Source: Oscillospiraceae bacterium
GTDB lineage: Bacteria > Bacillota > Clostridia > Oscillospirales > CAG-272
Length of the DNA: 64,000 bases
Assembly: GCA_015063685.1 (NCBI GenBank)
Contig: SVTR01000011.1
Span: 1 to 64,000, forward strand
Direction: 5' to 3'
Shown here: one piece after another, positions 38,644-47,388 of the stretch
How positions within the stretch are numbered: the first letter of the stretch is position 1
Layout: each line of letters opens with the position of its first letter
Translations under genes and position numbers: made by a program
Notes under the pieces: generated by a model
Told to the model about the DNA's origin: nothing
Database searches by the model: none
What the model saw: the letters and a program-made list of their open reading frames with translations, nothing else

Positions 38644-38750
38644 CGATCTGTTGCAATTGTTTTTGAAAGCTTTGGGAGTTCCAAAAACCTTTTCTCGAAA
38701 AGGTTCTTGGTGGGGTCAAGGGGCCACGCCCCTTGCGTACTCCTTAATCA
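38644..38750 (-). repeat. REP-like palindromic element, copy C
   Basis: Minus strand: GGAGTACGCAAGGGGCGTGG then CCCCTTGACCCCACC, AAGAACCTTTT-cgag-AAAAGGTTTTTGG. Lies between the paaK-like gene and the ACT gene. Overlaps the last codons of the ligase (LHD-stop) slightly. Confidence 0.65.
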
Positions 38751-40054
38751 TGTAGCTTTCTCTTGTCCTTCACGCGGACGGCCTTGCCCTCGGAGCGGGC
38801 GATGGTCTTGGGAGCCACCAGATGGACGGCGGGGTTGATACCCAGCATGGTCTTGATGGCGTTTGCCAGAGACTTCTCGGCGGCGGTGACGGCCTTGACG
38901 GTATCCGAGAACTGATCCTCGGTCAGCTCCACGTAGATATCCAGGGTGTCGGTGTTGTTGACACGATCCACCTCAATGAAGTAGTTGGGGGCGTAGCCCT
39001 CCTGGAGCAGAACGGTCTCGATCTGGGAGGGGAATACGTTGACGCCGCGGATGATGAGCATATCGTCGGAGCGGCCCATGGGCTTTCTCATGCGCACCAA
39101 AGTGCGGCCGCAGGAGCACTTCTCCCGGGTCAGCACGCAGATGTCACGGGTGCGGTAACGCATCATGGGGAAGGCTTCCTTGTCGAGACAAGTGAACACC
39201 AGCTCGCCCTTCTCGCCCTCGGGGAGAACCTCCTCGGTGTCAGGGTCGATGATCTCGGCCAGGAAGTGATCCTCGTTGATGTGCATACCGGCCTGAGCGG
39301 TGCACTCGAAGGACACGCCGGGACCGGAGATCTCGGTCAGACCGTAAATGTCGTAAGCCTTGATACCCAGAGACTTCTCAATGTCGCGTCGCATTTCCTC
39401 GGTCCAGGGCTCGGCGCCGAAGATACCCGCCTTCAGCTTGTTATCCTCGGGCTTGTAACCGCGCTCCTTAAGAGATTCGCCCAGATAAGCGGCGTAGGAG
39501 GGGGTGCAGCAGAGGATGGTGGCACCCAAATCCATCATAAACTGGATCTGACGCTCGGTGTTACCTGAAGACATGGGCAAAGTCAGGCAACCCACCCTAT
39601 GAGAACCGCCGTTGAGACCGGGGCCGCCGGTAAACAGACCATAGCCATAAGCGACCTGACAAACGTCCTCATTGGTGCCGCCCACCGCCATAATGGCGCG
39701 AGCGCAGCAGTCCTCCCACAGATCCACATCGTGCTGGGTGTAGAAGGCCACCACACGGCGGCCGGTGGTACCCGAGGTAGACTGGATACGGACACACTTG
39801 GACTGGTCGACGGCGAGGAATCCCTTGGGATACTGGTCGCGGAGATCGTCCTTGGTGATGAAGGGGAGCTTATGTAAATCTTCAATACCCTTGATGTCAT
39901 CGGGAGTCACGCCCTTTTTCTCCATCTTAGCGCGGTAATAGGGGACGTTTTCATAAATGTGCTTGACTTGCTTGACCAGCTTCTCGGATTGAAGCTTCTG
40001 CATCTCTTCAAGGGGCATGGTCTCGAACTGGGGTTGATAGTAACGATTTTCCAT
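38744..40054 (-). CDS. phenylacetate-CoA ligase (PaaK family)
   Basis: A 436-aa adenylate-forming enzyme activating phenylacetate or a related aryl acid to its CoA thioester. AMP-binding motif IQSTSGTTGRRV; YGLTEISGPGVS; the C-terminal lid has GRSDDMLIIRGVNVFPSQIE. Length normal for PaaK. In Clostridia such enzymes commonly act with aryl-pyruvate oxidoreductases in aromatic amino acid fermentation; no oxidoreductase gene is in the window. Twenty nt after the CPBP gene. Confidence 0.92.
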   Translation of the reverse strand: MENRYYQPQFETMPLEEMQKLQSEKLVKQVKHIYENVPYYRAKMEKKGVTPDDIKGIEDLHKLPFITKDDLRDQYPKGFLAVDQSKCVRIQSTSGTTGRRVVAFYTQHDVDLWEDCCARAIMAVGGTNEDVCQVAYGYGLFTGGPGLNGGSHRVGCLTLPMSSGNTERQIQFMMDLGATILCCTPSYAAYLGESLKERGYKPEDNKLKAGIFGAEPWTEEMRRDIEKSLGIKAYDIYGLTEISGPGVSFECTAQAGMHINEDHFLAEIIDPDTEEVLPEGEKGELVFTCLDKEAFPMMRYRTRDICVLTREKCSCGRTLVRMRKPMGRSDDMLIIRGVNVFPSQIETVLLQEGYAPNYFIEVDRVNNTDTLDIYVELTEDQFSDTVKAVTAAEKSLANAIKTMLGINPAVHLVAPKTIARSEGKAVRVKDKRKLHD

Positions 40055-40074
40055 GGGGTTGCCTTTCTTTTATA

Positions 40075-40935
40075 TTAAATTTGGGATTTCGTTTTTTGGG
40101 GGTACAGGCCCTCGGTCTCCCGGGGATCCATTTTGATAAACGCGATGACGTAGAACGCCGTAGTAAACAGAGCAAGGATCACGGTAAAGACCACCGTGGG
40201 GGTGTCCCACCACGACCCGGCGCCCAGGGTGGGCATGAGATTGCCGGAAAAGTCATAGACCCCGTGCAGGATGACGCAGAGCCACAGATTTCCCGTCTTG
40301 AACAGCACCACCGAGCACATAGCGCCAATGAGGAAGGAATAGCCGATCTGCAAAAGGACGGCGCCCGGGGAGGCTCCTGCCAGGATATTGGCCAGGTGGA
40401 TCACGCCAAACACGGCCGAGGACAGGATGATACTCATGAAGAGGCCCTTTTTGGTGGATCGCCGCTTCTCCGCAATGAGCAATAACGCGACGCCGCGGAA
40501 GGCAGCCTCCTCAAAGAGACCGATGGCCAGGCATTCCAGGGCAAACCAAAGAATATACCACGGCTCACCGTGAACAAAATAGGCGTCTCCCCAGATCATG
40601 GAGAGGATAGGCATATTGTTCACCACCACCAAAGCGGCGGGTATGCAAAAGAGCAAGGATTTTCCAAAGGGCTTGCGTATGGGATTCAACACCTTATAGC
40701 CGAGAGAGATCAAGATGGCAAAGAACACAACAGCACCCACCCCGCGGGTGGCGGTCATAGTGTACAGTCTTTGCAGAGTTCCGTCGGCTGACAAAACGGG
40801 CTTGGCCAGCTCAAAATATAAGAGCACCGCTACGCCCAGAAGTGTCACGAGAAGTGCCACCTTGCGGGGGACGTCTCCTTTGGGCGGAGATTTTTTCATA
40901 CTCTCGGCCTCGGGAGCTTTGTTTATCTCACTCAT
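40075..40935 (-). CDS. CPBP-family intramembrane metalloprotease
   Basis: A 286-aa polytopic membrane protein with the three CPBP (Abi/CAAX protease-like) motifs: FEEAAFRG (EExxxR), VFGVIHLAN and ILHGVYD. About seven to eight hydrophobic segments. Substrate unknown; members include CAAX-type proteases and bacteriocin self-immunity proteins. Overlaps the upstream lgt-like gene by 8 nt. Confidence 0.85.
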   Translation of the reverse strand: MSEINKAPEAESMKKSPPKGDVPRKVALLVTLLGVAVLLYFELAKPVLSADGTLQRLYTMTATRGVGAVVFFAILISLGYKVLNPIRKPFGKSLLFCIPAALVVVNNMPILSMIWGDAYFVHGEPWYILWFALECLAIGLFEEAAFRGVALLLIAEKRRSTKKGLFMSIILSSAVFGVIHLANILAGASPGAVLLQIGYSFLIGAMCSVVLFKTGNLWLCVILHGVYDFSGNLMPTLGAGSWWDTPTVVFTVILALFTTAFYVIAFIKMDPRETEGLYPQKTKSQI

Positions 40936-41788
40936 GTTCTACCTCTGACGCATCTTCGGAAGTGTCGGACTCGGCGTCGAAAGCTTCGACCTCGGAGGGA
41001 GCGGTGGTTTTTTTCTTCTGATCTATATAGATCTCAACTGCCCAAAGCACAAGGCCGCCTGAAATGAGTAACACAGAGATGAGCTGGGAGGGGGACAGGA
41101 AGTCCACCACCGTAGCGCCGCGGTCATCGGCGCGCAGATATTCTGCCACGAAGCGCCAGATACCGTAGGTCACCATATACAGGGGCAGGAGATATTTTTT
41201 CTTCTTCAAAAACAAGACAAAGGTCAAAGCGGACAGAGCCAGGAGAAACATGGCCTCATAAAGCTGCACGGGAACGACCCTGACCATATCATTGGTTCCG
41301 TCTCCGGGAATGTCCATAGGGATACCGTACCAGGCATCTGTAGGAGCACCGTGACAGCAGCCCGCCATCAAGCAACCCAAGCGACCAAAGCCGTGCGCCA
41401 CCGTGATACAGGGCGCGGCCATATCGGACACCATGCGGAAATGGGGCTTGTGGTAGCCGTCCTTAAAGAGGATATAGCCGGCTACAAAATAAATAATGAT
41501 AAACATAGCGGTGCCACCAATAAGACCGCCGTAGAAGGTAGCGCCCGTGCCGTTCACGATTTCAAACTTACCGTCGTCCAGGAAGTTGTAGAAGGCTTGG
41601 AACAAAACCGCTCCGCCATAACCCAAAACAACGGCAATCACCGCGTTGAAGAGCACGAGATTCTGCCAGGCGGCACGCATCTTCCGCTTGTCTGACAGTA
41701 CACGGATCATCACCATGCAGGCAAGAACGCCTACCAGCATGAAAATGCTGTAGAGATCCATATCGAGAAAAATTTTCTTGGGATACAT
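40928..41788 (-). CDS. lgt: Lgt-like prolipoprotein diacylglyceryl transferase
   Basis: A 286-aa membrane protein. Signature HGFGRLGCLMAGCCHG (the Lgt H.x.G.R.GC region), FYGGLIGG and the C-terminal RFVAEYLRADDRG agree with Lgt, which attaches diacylglycerol to the lipobox cysteine. This window alone encodes four lipoproteins. Second copies are common in Clostridia, so it may not be the only Lgt. The last 30 residues are an acidic tail. RBS GAAAGGAA. Confidence 0.88.
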   Translation of the reverse strand: MYPKKIFLDMDLYSIFMLVGVLACMVMIRVLSDKRKMRAAWQNLVLFNAVIAVVLGYGGAVLFQAFYNFLDDGKFEIVNGTGATFYGGLIGGTAMFIIIYFVAGYILFKDGYHKPHFRMVSDMAAPCITVAHGFGRLGCLMAGCCHGAPTDAWYGIPMDIPGDGTNDMVRVVPVQLYEAMFLLALSALTFVLFLKKKKYLLPLYMVTYGIWRFVAEYLRADDRGATVVDFLSPSQLISVLLISGGLVLWAVEIYIDQKKKTTAPSEVEAFDAESDTSEDASEVEHE

Positions 41789-41828
41789 AAGATTTCCTTT
41801 CAGTCACGAAAAGCCGTGAAGCTTCCGT

Positions 41829-41853
41829 ATGGCTCCCCCCGAAGGGGGAAGCC
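41829..41853. repeat. G/C palindrome
   Basis: GGCTCCCCCCGAAGGGGGAAGCC forms a strong hairpin with a short loop and no T-run; it lies between the lgt gene and the next gene upstream. Possible mRNA 3'-end structure of the secreted-protein gene. Confidence 0.5.
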
Positions 41854-41871
41854 AATTATGTGGAATACGTA

Positions 41872-43476
41872 TTAGTTTCTGCGCTTTTTACCGAGAACGT
41901 AGGCACCGGCCAATAGCGTGGGCAACAACGCGCCCATGATCAAGGCAGACGCGCATCCACCCTCGGCAGAAGCTGAGGTGTCAGCCGTGGTACCCTGGAC
42001 CTGCCCGGCAGAGGTATTATCGGAGCTCTTGGATTCTGCCTCGCTCTCCTTTTCTGTGGGCACCTTGTCGGTTGCGGCAGAGGTTGCGGCCGTGGTCTCC
42101 TTGGATGCGGGGGAGGTCTCCTGACCAGCGGGAGCGGAGGTTTCTGCCGCATCCGTCACGTCCTCAACACTCTCCTCGGGGGTTTCTGCCACGGTTTCTG
42201 CGGTTGCGCCGGTCTCATCACCCGCCGCGGTAACGTCCTCCACAGGATCATCGGAGGGAGCGTCTGTTTCGGCAGGCTGAGTATCCGCCATCTCGCCGTT
42301 CAGTCTGGCGGCAATGCCGTTGATATAGGCCTGACCGTCCAAGGAGAGGGGAGCGTAGAGAATGGCGTTGATGGTGGTCTTACTACAGTTGACAGCCATC
42401 AGAACATCGTTGACCTCGGTAACGTAAGCGACTCTTTCGTTGTAGGCGTCGGGCATGGTGATGGAAGCGATTTCCTCATAGGAGGCATCGTCCAGCACCT
42501 TGACGGCAGAGCCGTCCTTGAGACCTACCAGCAGATAGCCGGAGCCATGGGACACGCTGTACGCGCCGGGCACGGGAATAAATTCCACGCAATTGCCGCC
42601 ATTCGCATCGATCTTCATGATACCGGCGTCTCCGGAGGCAGGTTCAGCGCAAAGCCAGATCACGCCGTCCTCATCCACGTCCATATACTGACCTTCACCC
42701 AAGGAAAAACCATCGGTCTTGACGGGGCAATCGTCTTCATTGAAATAGATTGCGCCGTTGTCACCGAAATCCTTATTGGGCTTGGGATTGGCGGGATCGG
42801 TCACGTCGTAGCAATAAAGGGTATCGTAGGTATAGTTGGTCATGATGTAGCAGTAGTAACTGTCGCCGATCTTAACCACATCCACGCCGTTAACACCGAC
42901 CTTGATACCGCCCTGATCACCGGGATCGCCAAAGGCGTAAACGGAATCAAACCAAACCTCTTCCAGGGTTCCGTCATCCTGCTGTTCAGCAATGCCCAGG
43001 TTGACCACGTTGTAGTTATGGGAGAACGCAAAGCCAACGTATACATAACCGCGATCGTCGGCGGCAATACCCTTGGCATAGGAGAAGGGAGAGCCGTCAA
43101 GGCCTGCCTCGCCGTCATAGTGGTAGTACAGATCAGTCACCTCGCCGGTGAGCAGATTCATGACCACGGCACCTCTAACGCCGGTACCGCCGTTCAGGGT
43201 ACCCAAATAAGCATACTCACCATCGGGAGAAACCGCAAAGCCTCTCAGCTCAATGGTGGCAGCCGTGGCGTAATTGTCCAACTCGGGCACCTCATCGTCC
43301 CACCACCAGGCAGAATAGTCCTCCGCCAGGGGGGAGAGCACCTCTGCGTCGAGCTGTTCGTAAAGAACCTCCAAGGTCACGTCGGACCAGGCTTCAAAGC
43401 TATGGGCAGATGCGCCCAGCGTGCCAAGAGACAGCACGAGGAGCAGGATGAGTAGGATAGCAAAGCAACGCTTCAT
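41872..43476 (-). CDS. secreted protein with propeller-like repeats and a C-terminal membrane tail
   Basis: A 534-aa exported protein: signal peptide (residues 1-24, ...LSLGTLGASAHS), a ~370-aa domain with loosely repeated segments such as GEYAYLGTLNGGTGVRG and DDRGYVYVGFAFSHNYNVV that suggest a beta-propeller, a Thr/Glu/Ala-rich spacer of about 100 residues, and a C-terminal end CASALIMGALLPTLLAGAYV-LGKKRRN. This end resembles a tripartite sorting signal (Cys motif, hydrophobic helix, basic tail) but lacks LPXTG. Function unknown; it may be cell-surface anchored. RBS AAGGAG. Confidence 0.6.
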   Translation of the reverse strand: MKRCFAILLILLLVLSLGTLGASAHSFEAWSDVTLEVLYEQLDAEVLSPLAEDYSAWWWDDEVPELDNYATAATIELRGFAVSPDGEYAYLGTLNGGTGVRGAVVMNLLTGEVTDLYYHYDGEAGLDGSPFSYAKGIAADDRGYVYVGFAFSHNYNVVNLGIAEQQDDGTLEEVWFDSVYAFGDPGDQGGIKVGVNGVDVVKIGDSYYCYIMTNYTYDTLYCYDVTDPANPKPNKDFGDNGAIYFNEDDCPVKTDGFSLGEGQYMDVDEDGVIWLCAEPASGDAGIMKIDANGGNCVEFIPVPGAYSVSHGSGYLLVGLKDGSAVKVLDDASYEEIASITMPDAYNERVAYVTEVNDVLMAVNCSKTTINAILYAPLSLDGQAYINGIAARLNGEMADTQPAETDAPSDDPVEDVTAAGDETGATAETVAETPEESVEDVTDAAETSAPAGQETSPASKETTAATSAATDKVPTEKESEAESKSSDNTSAGQVQGTTADTSASAEGGCASALIMGALLPTLLAGAYVLGKKRRN

Positions 43477-43553
43477 AATGTTTTTCTCCTTGTTTCAAAA
43501 ATATTTATGACATCTCCCCAAAGAGAGCAGTCAACAGAAAAAAGTCTTCGAGA

Positions 43554-45047
43554 TCAAGCCTTCATGCGGGCTTGCAGGATACGGCAGACGGTGAGCACGT
43601 CCTCCTCGGTGGCCGTCTTTCCCTTGTCATAGGTGACGGCAGCGAAGGTATGGGTGAGGTGATCCATCTCGGAGATGCTGGTCTTACGGCTGATGATAGC
43701 CGCCATTTCCAGGGGGGTCTGGTGCTTGGCAATGCCGATATGGGCATCGTACAGCTCGGTGATCAACACCTCATAGGCAAAGCTGAATTGCGCGTTGATA
43801 TCGGACAAGGACTTGAGCTGCTTGGCAAAAGCGCGATATCCCGTGGGCATAGGCGACTCCGTAGCAGAGGCTTCGGTTACCGTGTCCACGTAATGCTGCT
43901 TCTTGGGGCGCTCGCCTACCACTTCCTTAAAGTCCAGATCCTCTTCGATTCGGCTCTTTTTCCGGAAGCGCAGACGGAGGAAAAAGCCCGTGATCTTACT
44001 CCAAAGCTCCTTGATGATCCGCTCCCAATATTTGAGTCCCCGGGGACGGACAAAACGCATGATACACACCACCGAAAGGATGGGAATCAGCAAAAGGCCC
44101 ATGAAAAACAGGGTCAGGTTCACGCCGGGCATTCCCTTGAGGGGGAAATCCAGCATCAGACTGACATCGGGTGTCAGGAAGAAGCGAATGGGAATGACAA
44201 GAACGGCCAAGAGGCTGAGGATCAGTATAGCAAAGATCAGGGTGATCAGCCAAAGACCCGCCGCTCGCCTCATGCCGTGAAGCCTGAGTTCCCTCGTGGC
44301 GTAACAGGTGGGGGATGTATAAGAGGGCTTGATGACGTATTCTTGATTCATCAGGAGGAACAGGCAAAGGGCATAAACCACAATACAAAGGGCAAAGAGG
44401 GGATTGACCCCGCTGCCCCACAGGGTGGCAATACCAAAGGGAGCGCCAAAGGCAAACATACACTCGATCAAGGTGCGGAGGGAGCAGAGCTGGTGGAACT
44501 GGTACGGAACCAGAAGGCACCCCAGCACCGATGCCACGGCGCAGGCGATCATCAACAGGGGAAAGCCTACCTCAGCGTTATAATTGGGCTTCAAAAGGGC
44601 TTCCAGGATATGAGCTGCCCCAAAGCTGAAGCCGACGGCAACGCCGACTCCCAGGATCAACGAGGGAATCATGACCACGGGAGAAGAAAATTGCCAGGTA
44701 GTCTCGAAGGAAAAGCTGACTTCCTCCTGGACGCCTCCCTTGGTAAAGAGGAAGCGGATCCAGGCGTGGATGCCGTAGCCTACGGCAAAGAGTAATCCGG
44801 CTGAGAGCCAAGTAAAGATGGTGGCGTACTTTCCCGCCCCCACCGACACAAGGAGCTCAAAATACGGCATGACCATGGCACAAAAAGCCACGCAAGCCAG
44901 GAATTTATAGAATTTCAACCAGCGAAGGCGCCACTTTTCGATGGTGGGCAGCCCTCGTCTCTTCAAAACGCGATCCTTGGCAACGGTCGTCAGCTTGACA
45001 GGGGATGCTTTTTTCAGTTTGGCGGGCGCGACGGCTTTACGACGCAT
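43554..45047 (-). CDS. membrane protein with C-terminal DUF4129
   Basis: A 497-aa protein with about eight TM segments (55-330), a cytoplasmic linker, and a C-terminal ~75-residue DUF4129-type region (TPLEMAAIISRKTSISEMDH...). It is the third gene of a MoxR-DUF58-DUF4129 operon and overlaps the DUF58 gene by 11 nt. In the common version of this operon the third protein also carries a transglutaminase domain; none is visible here. Role likely in chaperone/AAA+-dependent maturation of surface proteins, by analogy. Confidence 0.75.
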   Translation of the reverse strand: MRRKAVAPAKLKKASPVKLTTVAKDRVLKRRGLPTIEKWRLRWLKFYKFLACVAFCAMVMPYFELLVSVGAGKYATIFTWLSAGLLFAVGYGIHAWIRFLFTKGGVQEEVSFSFETTWQFSSPVVMIPSLILGVGVAVGFSFGAAHILEALLKPNYNAEVGFPLLMIACAVASVLGCLLVPYQFHQLCSLRTLIECMFAFGAPFGIATLWGSGVNPLFALCIVVYALCLFLLMNQEYVIKPSYTSPTCYATRELRLHGMRRAAGLWLITLIFAILILSLLAVLVIPIRFFLTPDVSLMLDFPLKGMPGVNLTLFFMGLLLIPILSVVCIMRFVRPRGLKYWERIIKELWSKITGFFLRLRFRKKSRIEEDLDFKEVVGERPKKQHYVDTVTEASATESPMPTGYRAFAKQLKSLSDINAQFSFAYEVLITELYDAHIGIAKHQTPLEMAAIISRKTSISEMDHLTHTFAAVTYDKGKTATEEDVLTVCRILQARMKA

Positions 45048-46269
45048 AACCTACACCTCCCCTCCATCGGCTGACCCGGAAGTAAGCCTCCACCTCAGGA
45101 GGCAGAGTCAGGGCGTTCTGATAAGAGGTGATCACGTAAAAGATCACGTTGACCCCTTGCTCTGCCATCGCACGGTGGAAATTCACCATGCGTTGATCTA
45201 CAAAGGAAGTGACAAAAACGATATTGCCGCCCTGGGCGTACAAGTGAGGATTCTCCAGAATGTCCTCCAGGAGACGCTCGGTGGGCAGGGACAGCTTCAT
45301 GGGAAGCTTGGCCAGGATGCGGTATGCCTCCATGACCGAGCTTTTATCGGTAAACTGTTCGCTGGCAAAAATATGACAGCCCAACCGTCCCTCATGGACA
45401 CGGCCGCCGCCCAGCAGCTCGCAGGGCTCGGTGTTGGCCATGAGACGAACGGGAATGTTCCGACGAATGGCGCTGTCCAAAAGGGACGCGCAAAGGGAAA
45501 TGCAATCCTCCACGTAAGCAGGGGTACTGATTTCGGGAAACTCGGGCTCAATGATCACGGACTGCATATTCAGCACGATGTGATAGCTGTCGTTCTGCTG
45601 AACCTCCAGCTTTTTGACCATCATACGCCCCAGGCGGGCGGTCTGCTTCCAATCCACGGTGTTAAGGGGATCGAAGGGCTCGTATTCACGGACGCCGCAG
45701 ACCGACATGGGATCCTGCACCAAGCCCTTGGAGGTGGTGCGCTCTCCCGTAAAAGAGGGGGACAGAGCCATCTGGGTCAACCACTCGGCGGCCACGGGAA
45801 GCACTACCAGGTGATCCTTTGAGGAGATCTCGGGTTGCATCCGCATAGAATAGGTGCTCATACCAATGGCGTCGTGGGAAATAACGTGCATCTGCACGGT
45901 CTGCGCGGTATACAATCCGCGAGTTTCCGCCACAATGCGCCAGCGACGGGACACCTGCCCGTGGGGTGGGATCATGAACACGCTCTGTACCGATTGCACA
46001 AGCTCATCCCTTCCCTTTTCGTTCTCTGCCGCCAGCACCACCTTCAGACCTTGCGGCAACAGGGTTTCCATTTTCAAAAAAGAGATGGGACGCTCGCCGT
46101 TGTTGACAATCACCTGATCGAGGTACAGGTATTCTCCCGCGAAAACCTCGTCGGTGCTGAATTCAAAACGGTAGGATAGATCCTTCTCCATAACCATGCG
46201 CCAGAGCTTTCGTTGAACGAAATACACCAACATAAAAGCCAGGAGAAAGGCAAGGACAAACCAACTCAT
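45037..46269 (-). CDS. DUF58-domain protein
   Basis: A 410-aa protein with one or two N-terminal TM segments (about 2-17), a beta-rich middle, and the DUF58 signature YEPFDPLNTVDWKQTARLGRMMVK near residues 190-215, followed by a vWA-like fold. DUF58 proteins pair with MoxR AAA+ ATPases. It starts 9 nt after the moxR stop and overlaps the next gene. Function by association only. Confidence 0.85.
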   Translation of the reverse strand: MSWFVLAFLLAFMLVYFVQRKLWRMVMEKDLSYRFEFSTDEVFAGEYLYLDQVIVNNGERPISFLKMETLLPQGLKVVLAAENEKGRDELVQSVQSVFMIPPHGQVSRRWRIVAETRGLYTAQTVQMHVISHDAIGMSTYSMRMQPEISSKDHLVVLPVAAEWLTQMALSPSFTGERTTSKGLVQDPMSVCGVREYEPFDPLNTVDWKQTARLGRMMVKKLEVQQNDSYHIVLNMQSVIIEPEFPEISTPAYVEDCISLCASLLDSAIRRNIPVRLMANTEPCELLGGGRVHEGRLGCHIFASEQFTDKSSVMEAYRILAKLPMKLSLPTERLLEDILENPHLYAQGGNIVFVTSFVDQRMVNFHRAMAEQGVNVIFYVITSYQNALTLPPEVEAYFRVSRWRGGVGYAS

Positions 46270-46278
46270 AGGCCCCCC

Positions 46279-47232
46279 TTATTTGTCGAGGACGACGGGT
46301 ACCTTGGTCAGAAGATATTCGATCAGCGCCTCGCTGGATTGGGAAAGCTGAAGGCTGCTGCCGGTGCGGGTCAGGAGTCGGTGGGACAGGACGGGAATGG
46401 CCAACGCCTTGACATCATCGGGCAGGACATGGTCTCGTCCCTCCATGGCCGCCCAGGCGCGGGTGGCCCGGGTCATGGCTACCACGCCACGGGGGCTGAC
46501 GCCCATTTTGATCTTTTCGTGGTCTCTGGTGGCGCGGATCAGCCGCACCATATAATCTGCCACGGCAGGGCTGATGTGCACGGCGTCGATCTCGGCGCGG
46601 GCAGCGCGGACGTCCTCCAAGGTCGCTACGGTCTCCACCGTATCCCCCTTGGCACCGGCGCAGATCTTATCTACGATGCGTGTCTCCCCCGCGATGTCGG
46701 GATATCCCAGGTGGAGCTTCATCATGAATCTGTCCACCTGCGCCTCGGGCAGAGGGAAGGTGCCCTGGAATTCCAGGGGATTCATGGTGGCCATGACCAT
46801 GAAAATATCCGGCAGAGACATGGTCTCGCCGTCGATGGTCACCTGGCGCTCCTCCATACACTCAAGAAGCGCGGACTGCGTACGGGGCGTGGCGCGGTTG
46901 ATCTCGTCAGCCAGGAAAAGGTTGGTAAACACAGGGCCTTTGCGGAGGGTAAAATCCCCGGTATGCTGACGGTAATAATTGATACCCGTGATATCCGAGG
47001 GGAGCAGATCGGGGGTGAACTGCACTCGCTTGTAGTCGCCGCCGAAGGAATCCGCCAGGGCGCGTACCAGGCTGGTCTTTCCCGTGCCGGGAACATCCTC
47101 CAGGAGGACGTGGCCGCCGCTGAAGAAGGCACACAGGAAGGTTTTGATGACGGGCTCTTTACCAAAAAGGACGCGCCCGATGTTGGCGGCGAGCTTTTCG
47201 GTCAGTTGCTTTGTGACGTGGGGGGTGTTCAT
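46279..47232 (-). CDS. MoxR-family AAA+ ATPase
   Basis: A 317-aa AAA+ ATPase of the MoxR/RavA type. Walker A EDVPGTGKTSLVRALADSF, Walker B NLFLADEINRATPRTQSALLE, sensor and arginine-finger region, and a small C-terminal lid. MoxR proteins act as chaperones for vWA-type partners, here the adjacent DUF58 protein. RBS AAAGGAGGTAACC. First gene of the operon, with promoter at 47277-47305. Confidence 0.92.
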   Translation of the reverse strand: MNTPHVTKQLTEKLAANIGRVLFGKEPVIKTFLCAFFSGGHVLLEDVPGTGKTSLVRALADSFGGDYKRVQFTPDLLPSDITGINYYRQHTGDFTLRKGPVFTNLFLADEINRATPRTQSALLECMEERQVTIDGETMSLPDIFMVMATMNPLEFQGTFPLPEAQVDRFMMKLHLGYPDIAGETRIVDKICAGAKGDTVETVATLEDVRAARAEIDAVHISPAVADYMVRLIRATRDHEKIKMGVSPRGVVAMTRATRAWAAMEGRDHVLPDDVKALAIPVLSHRLLTRTGSSLQLSQSSEALIEYLLTKVPVVLDK

Positions 47233-47276
47233 AGGTTACCTCCTTTAGAAAATCGCAAAATGCTTGCGGTGATTTT

Positions 47277-47305
47277 ATTATATCACGTAGTCGCAAGACC
47301 GTCAA
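47277..47305 (-). promoter_or_regulatory. moxR operon promoter
   Basis: Minus strand: TTGACG (47300-47305), 17-bp spacer, TATAAT (47277-47282). Confidence 0.8.
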
Positions 47306-47388
47306 TCAAAATCCGTTGTTTCAAATCGATTTCGGCACTATAACCATAGGCTACAAAATCTTTTTGGGGAGAATGACGGAAGGAGGCT

